A stretch of 64,000 bases of DNA from Oceanospirillum sp048265165 (GTDB lineage: Bacteria; Pseudomonadota; Gammaproteobacteria; Pseudomonadales; Halomonadaceae): positions 62,001-126,000 of the forward strand of contig NZ_JBLXCD010000008.1 of NCBI RefSeq assembly GCF_048265165.1. The letters are read 5' to 3'. The position numbers were made by a program, and so were the translations under genes. Under the pieces are notes generated by a model. It did no database searches and was not told where the DNA came from. It worked only from the letters and a program-made list of their open reading frames with translations. Of this stretch, positions 60,101 through 64,000 are shown piece by piece (the first letter of the stretch is position 1; every line of letters begins with the position of its first letter).

Positions 60101-63073
60101 TCATTTTTTATCCCACTGCCAGTGATTCAGAATATTCAGGATATCTTGTTTGCCGAAGGGCTTCTTCAGCAGCTCGCAAGAGAATTTTCGGGCCTCAGCC
60201 AAGCTGATGTTTTCAGCATAGCCTGAAGCAAGAATGACTCGTGTCTCGGGTGTCTTTGTTTTGATCCACTGGGCAAGTTGAACACCATTTTCACTGCCGG
60301 GCATTACGATATCTGACAGAACCAGAGAAAAATTCTGGGGTTCATTCTTAATGATCTCTTTGGCTTCATCTGCACTACCAGCCTGTTGTGTTTTAAAGCC
60401 GATGGTTTCAAGGATCTCGTGCAGCGATGACCGGATATCCTCTTCATCGTCAACAACCAGTGCCGTATGACCTGCAGGGATTTCAACCTCAGGTATAAGA
60501 GTAGCTGAGGAATGTCTGAGTGTTGATACTGTTTCGGATCTCGGCAGCCAAAGACAGAAAGTTGTGCCAATATTCTCATGGCTTTCCACTTCAAGAAATC
60601 CACTGCTGCGTTTGGCAAAGCCGTAAACCATGCTCAATCCCAGACCTGTACCTTTGCCCTTTTCTTTTGTGGTGAAAAAAGGGTCAAAGATTTTCTCCTG
60701 CAGCTCTTTTGGAATGCCTGATCCCGTATCCTGGACCGATATACAAATATAATCGCCCGGTTGTCGATCACGTACAATTAGCGAATCGTCAGTGTCGAGG
60801 CTCACATTGGTGGCACCTATGGTCAGGGTGCCCTGTCCGTCCATGGCATCTCTGGCATTAATTGCCAGGTTGATCATGACATCTTCAAAGTCCCCTCTGT
60901 CGATCAGAACCGGCCAAAGGTCTTTTGATATTTCAAGAACTATCTGAATATTTCTGGTGAGAGATTTGGTTATCAGTTCGATAAGATCGCTCAGAATATC
61001 ATCGATGTGGCAGACTTCACTGTTGATCTGTTGCTGGCGTGAGAACTGCATTAATTTGTGCGTCAGGCTGGTGGTTCGGGTAGCTGCTTTGTTGATTGCA
61101 CAGAGGTGTTTATTTGTTTTTTCATCATCACCGATTTTCATCTCTAATAGTTCGGCATGGCCTCTGATAATATTGGTAATATTGTTGAAGTCATGGGCAA
61201 TACCTCCTACCAGTTGACCTATAGCCTCCATTTTCTGAGTCCGGCGCAGACTGCTTTCAATGCGTTTTTTCTCAGTAATATCATGCACAACCATTAAAAT
61301 TGAAGGGCGGGATGACAGGTTGATTGAGTGCGAGTGAATTTCCACGTCGACAACATCTCCCGAATGCTTCTGCATTCGGCTCTCCAGAACATGGTAGTTA
61401 CCATTTTCATTGTTGATCGATACCAGGGCATGGATATCCATCACCTGTTGGACAGGAATCAGATCGTAAATGCCTTTGCTGAGCATTTCGTTCAGAGAGT
61501 AACCAAATACCTCCGTAGCCGTATGGTTAACCGCAATAAACTGAAAGGTTTCCCGGTCAAATGCCATTAATGATAGTGGGCTGTCGAAAAACAGAAGGCG
61601 GAACTGCTGTTCCTGCTGAATCAGGTCGCTTTGAATGTTCCGACGGTGTTCATTAAGCACCAGAATGTGTAAATAATTGGCTACCTCCCGAACAAAACTG
61701 TATTGATCCTCATGCCATTGGGTGCGCTGAGTGTCTTCTATCATAAGAAAGCCGATCAGATTACTGTTTTTAATAAAAGCCGCACAGATAAGGGTTGCCG
61801 TCTGATTTCGTTGGATATATTCCTGCGAAAGGAAACCGCTGCCTGAGTCAGAGCGGTTTAGATTAGAAAGAGAAAGTACCCGAACTTGTTCCAGCTGACG
61901 GACAAATGTTGTATTGCTGTTCAGTAGCAAAGGGCTCTTCTCACAATAGTTTGCCTGGGCATGATCAATCTGAACAACATTTCGATAAACAGGTGTGTCT
62001 TCTTCTGCGAGCCATATACCGGCTCTTGGTGCCTGTAATGTATTGCTGGCCAATTGGCAGATCTCTCTGACCAGCTGCTCAAACGGAGCATCCTCCTGAG
62101 TGGCGATACGGGCAACTTCCAGCGTTGCCCTTTGCTGCTTCCGGATACGTATACTCTTTTCATGGCGTTCTGTATTTGTCTCCAGCTCCGCACGCACATC
62201 CTGGATCTGAATTGAAAAAAGAAGCTCTGAATGTTTGATAAAAGGTAAGCATGAGACCCGGACATTGATTAGGTTTCCAGCTTTGCTGTGGGCTTTTAGC
62301 TCCTGTAGTTCATCCGGATCTTTCTGATGCAGGTTGAGCTTGAGCTTTGGGATTAGTTGAGTAATAGCCTGCCCCGTAAGGCGCTCAGAAGGAAAGGCCA
62401 GAAGGCTTCCGGCAGATGAGTTGTGGTTGATAATGATCCCTTCGGCTGTTGTGATAAATCTCGGCGTTTTACTGTTTATAAACTGAAAGTCCTGTCCTCT
62501 AATGGCCTCCGTTCTAAGGTCTGTCTTTGACCTTTTGGTCAATTGACTCTCTTCTTCCGGCCTGAGTTCATCCAGAATCAGCAGATTGACACACAGTGAG
62601 ATGAGTGACTCTAGGCCGTTTATATCATCGATGCCATAATTATTCTGTCGACCAAATAAAACCAGAATGCCTTTTTTATCACCCATAGAATTTGTCAGTG
62701 GAATCAACATCAGGCGCTGAAACAGTCGCCAGGCCAATGTATTTGCCAGCTCGGCTTTAACGGCTGTAGAGCTGTTAGCGATTAAAGGGGCTGTTCGTCT
62801 TATTTGAGGCAGTAAGCAGGAGTACATCTCTGCTGCATGTTTTTTCAGGTGCTCTTCGTCTTTTGTGTTTCCCGGGTGGTGAGCTGTGAATTCAGAGATC
62901 AGCGTGCCGGAGTGATTGTGGAGCAAAAAGGCAAATCGGCTCCCTGAAAGTGAAACCATGGACTCTAAGGCACTTATCATGATGTCAGGCAGCGGCACCT
63001 GACTCTCAAATTGCTTCAGCAAAAGAAGAGAGGCGTGGAGTGCTTTTTCTGAAGTTTCAGCAGAACCGGACAT
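60101..63073 (-). CDS. Multi-sensor hybrid histidine kinase (GAF/PAS) with receiver
   Basis: 990 residues, with no clear membrane helix, so likely cytoplasmic. N-terminal GAF-like region (about 10-165), PAS-like (about 205-300), GAF (about 325-480), PAS (about 495-610; 'TATEVFGYSLNEMLSKGIYD'), HisKA with His627 in 'GGIAHDFNNITNIIRGH', HATPase (DTGSGIPKELQEKIFDPFFT, GTGLGLSMVYGF) and a C-terminal receiver with Asp921 in 'LVLSDIVMPGSENG'. AAAGGAA 5 nt upstream of ATG. First gene of the three-gene signalling operon. Confidence 0.93.
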   Translation of the reverse strand: MSGSAETSEKALHASLLLLKQFESQVPLPDIMISALESMVSLSGSRFAFLLHNHSGTLISEFTAHHPGNTKDEEHLKKHAAEMYSCLLPQIRRTAPLIANSSTAVKAELANTLAWRLFQRLMLIPLTNSMGDKKGILVLFGRQNNYGIDDINGLESLISLCVNLLILDELRPEEESQLTKRSKTDLRTEAIRGQDFQFINSKTPRFITTAEGIIINHNSSAGSLLAFPSERLTGQAITQLIPKLKLNLHQKDPDELQELKAHSKAGNLINVRVSCLPFIKHSELLFSIQIQDVRAELETNTERHEKSIRIRKQQRATLEVARIATQEDAPFEQLVREICQLASNTLQAPRAGIWLAEEDTPVYRNVVQIDHAQANYCEKSPLLLNSNTTFVRQLEQVRVLSLSNLNRSDSGSGFLSQEYIQRNQTATLICAAFIKNSNLIGFLMIEDTQRTQWHEDQYSFVREVANYLHILVLNEHRRNIQSDLIQQEQQFRLLFFDSPLSLMAFDRETFQFIAVNHTATEVFGYSLNEMLSKGIYDLIPVQQVMDIHALVSINNENGNYHVLESRMQKHSGDVVDVEIHSHSINLSSRPSILMVVHDITEKKRIESSLRRTQKMEAIGQLVGGIAHDFNNITNIIRGHAELLEMKIGDDEKTNKHLCAINKAATRTTSLTHKLMQFSRQQQINSEVCHIDDILSDLIELITKSLTRNIQIVLEISKDLWPVLIDRGDFEDVMINLAINARDAMDGQGTLTIGATNVSLDTDDSLIVRDRQPGDYICISVQDTGSGIPKELQEKIFDPFFTTKEKGKGTGLGLSMVYGFAKRSSGFLEVESHENIGTTFCLWLPRSETVSTLRHSSATLIPEVEIPAGHTALVVDDEEDIRSSLHEILETIGFKTQQAGSADEAKEIIKNEPQNFSLVLSDIVMPGSENGVQLAQWIKTKTPETRVILASGYAENISLAEARKFSCELLKKPFGKQDILNILNHWQWDKK

Positions 63074-63269
63074 GGCATTCCTTTGGTGTCGTGTTCGATG
63101 ATGTTCTTTTAATAATCGCTCATCTTAAGAATTAGGTTACTGAGCAAAGAAAATCAAACATTAAGATATGTATTTATTGTTTTTTTGGTTGGAGAGCGGT
63201 TCTTCGGTTCTGTTTTGCACTTGTGCTGTTTAAGGCTTATGCATACCATCGGAACAATTTTTTTAAGTA

Positions 63270-63301
63270 CGGTGCTTTATATGAGTTTAAGCACCGGGTG
63301 C
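63270..63301 (+). promoter_or_regulatory. Possible mutually exclusive hairpins in the aminotransferase leader
   Basis: CGGTGCTT (63270-63277) pairs with AAGCACCG (63289-63296). GCACC-G-GGTGC (63291-63301) can fold instead. Both lie just before the Shine-Dalgarno CTGGAG. May be chance. Confidence 0.3.
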
Positions 63302-63316
63302 CTCTGGAGTTCTTTT

Positions 63317-64000
63317 ATGCATTACCCGGAAACTAAGCTTCCAAACGTTGGGACAACCATTTTCAGTGTCATGTCTCAGTTGGCTACCGAGCACCATGCC
63401 ATCAATCTGTCTCAAGGTTTTCCTGATTTTGACGGCCCTCAGCTAATGCGTGATCGCGTTGTTCATTATATGCAATCCGGAGCTAATCAATATGCACCTT
63501 TTATTGGCGTGCCCTCCTTACGCCAGGCGATTAAGGATAAAGTTGCACGGCATTATGGTGCCGATGTTGATGCTGAATCTGAGGTCACGGTGACGTCAGG
63601 TGCCTCTGAGGCTATTTATGCTGCGATTACGGCTACCGTGCGTCAGGGGGACGAGGTGATAGTTTTTGATCCTTGCTATGACTGTTATGAGCCTGCTGTC
63701 GAACTCAATGGTGGTGTTTGTCGTCATGTCGCTCTGGATCTGCCGGAGTTTAAGATTAATTGGCAGGCTTTGGAGCAAGCAATTTCACCCCGGACCCGGA
63801 TGATTATTGTGAATGCGCCTCATAACCCCAGTGGCGCTAGCCTGAGCAGGGATGAACTGGATCGGCTTGCAGAGTTGATTCGGGATACCAATATTCTGTT
63901 ATTAGGAGATGAGGTTTATGAGCATATTGTGTTCGATGGACTGTCTCACAATAGTCTGCTGACCCACAAAGAGCTGGCTCAGCGCAGCTTTGTGATCTCT
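63317..64000 (+). CDS. Pyridoxal-phosphate methionine aminotransferase (YbdL-like), 3' truncated
   Basis: 228 codons visible; the gene runs out of the window before the PLP lysine. 'LPNVGTTIFSVMSQLA', 'NLSQGFPDFDGP' and 'NQYAPFIGVPSLRQAI' match YbdL closely, and 'NAPHNPSG' and 'LLGDEVYEHIVFDG' are class I aminotransferase motifs. Probably transaminates methionine or its keto acid. ATG 63317 has GGAG 8 nt upstream; in-frame ATG 63281 lies inside the leader hairpin and is less likely. Confidence 0.92.
   Translation, partial: MHYPETKLPNVGTTIFSVMSQLATEHHAINLSQGFPDFDGPQLMRDRVVHYMQSGANQYAPFIGVPSLRQAIKDKVARHYGADVDAESEVTVTSGASEAIYAAITATVRQGDEVIVFDPCYDCYEPAVELNGGVCRHVALDLPEFKINWQALEQAISPRTRMIIVNAPHNPSGASLSRDELDRLAELIRDTNILLLGDEVYEHIVFDGLSHNSLLTHKELAQRSFVIS

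Noticed and set aside
1..64000. tRNA, rRNA, complete insertion sequence, prophage or defence island
   Set aside because: None could be recognised; the genes are mostly housekeeping, transport and signalling families.

Overview
The window is 64 kb of gammaproteobacterial chromosome. Gene content (tonB2-type energiser cluster, TRAP transporter, several chemoreceptors, SQR, SulP transporter, YgfZ, TcdA, TruC, MetE/MetR, FMN-riboswitch ribB, sigma-32-like htpG promoter) fits a motile marine heterotroph of the Oceanospirillales type, but no rRNA or other decisive marker is present, so the genus is left open. No tRNA, rRNA, CRISPR array, phage or complete insertion sequence was seen. Both ends cut genes: the left edge truncates a metal-binding ABC substrate protein and the right edge truncates a methionine aminotransferase.

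Layout. 1-1.9 kb: 3' part of a zinc/manganese-type ABC importer (binding protein, ATPase, permease). 2.1-7.6 kb: second-type TonB energising operon (DUF3450 protein, TtpC-like long ExbB, ExbB2, ExbD2, TonB2, TPR protein), probably iron or metal controlled. 7.7-8.9 kb: a HigA antitoxin with a 5'-truncated HigB, a REP-like palindrome and a glutathione S-transferase. 9.2-14.8 kb: DctPQM TRAP importer followed by a Cache-domain histidine kinase and NarL-type regulator. 14.9-19.1 kb: two chemoreceptors around a LON-substrate-binding-domain protein. 19.5-22.9 kb: Lon-like AAA protease, a DUF2489 protein and a YaaR-family protein. 22.9-23.6 kb: a large gap with an orphan terminator and possible gene remains.

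23.6-34.3 kb is housekeeping: a DsbA-fold isomerase, riboflavin synthase, purine permease, apt, ribB under an FMN riboswitch, divergent metR/metE, DinB, ung and ygfZ. 34.6-37.6 kb is a copper-efflux unit (copZ, copA, a 29-residue membrane peptide) behind a CueR/MerR-style promoter. 37.7-42.2 kb is a minus-strand run: a cysteine-free sulfite-oxidase-fold periplasmic protein, a hybrid kinase, an exported MsrA and SQR, which together look like a periplasmic redox/sulfur unit. 42.3-54.1 kb carries sodB, a membrane coiled-coil protein, paired hotdog thioesterases, htpG, two more chemoreceptors, YbaN, a cysteine-rich exported peptide, an RluA-type pseudouridine synthase and a GNAT enzyme. 54.3-57.6 kb is sulP-truC-tcdA. 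57.7-63.1 kb is a three-gene signalling operon (990-residue hybrid kinase, receiver-EAL phosphodiesterase, receiver with an unrecognised helical output).

Most genes belong to known families. The items most worth checking are the kinase/SUOX-fold/MsrA/SQR run with an RNA hairpin over the SQR start, the receiver protein of unknown output in the c-di-GMP operon, the Gram-positive-type YaaR protein in a gammaproteobacterium, the 22.9-23.6 kb gap, and the orphaned HigA next to a REP-like element. Nothing seen is convincingly a wholly new system; these are candidates read by eye, without database searches.
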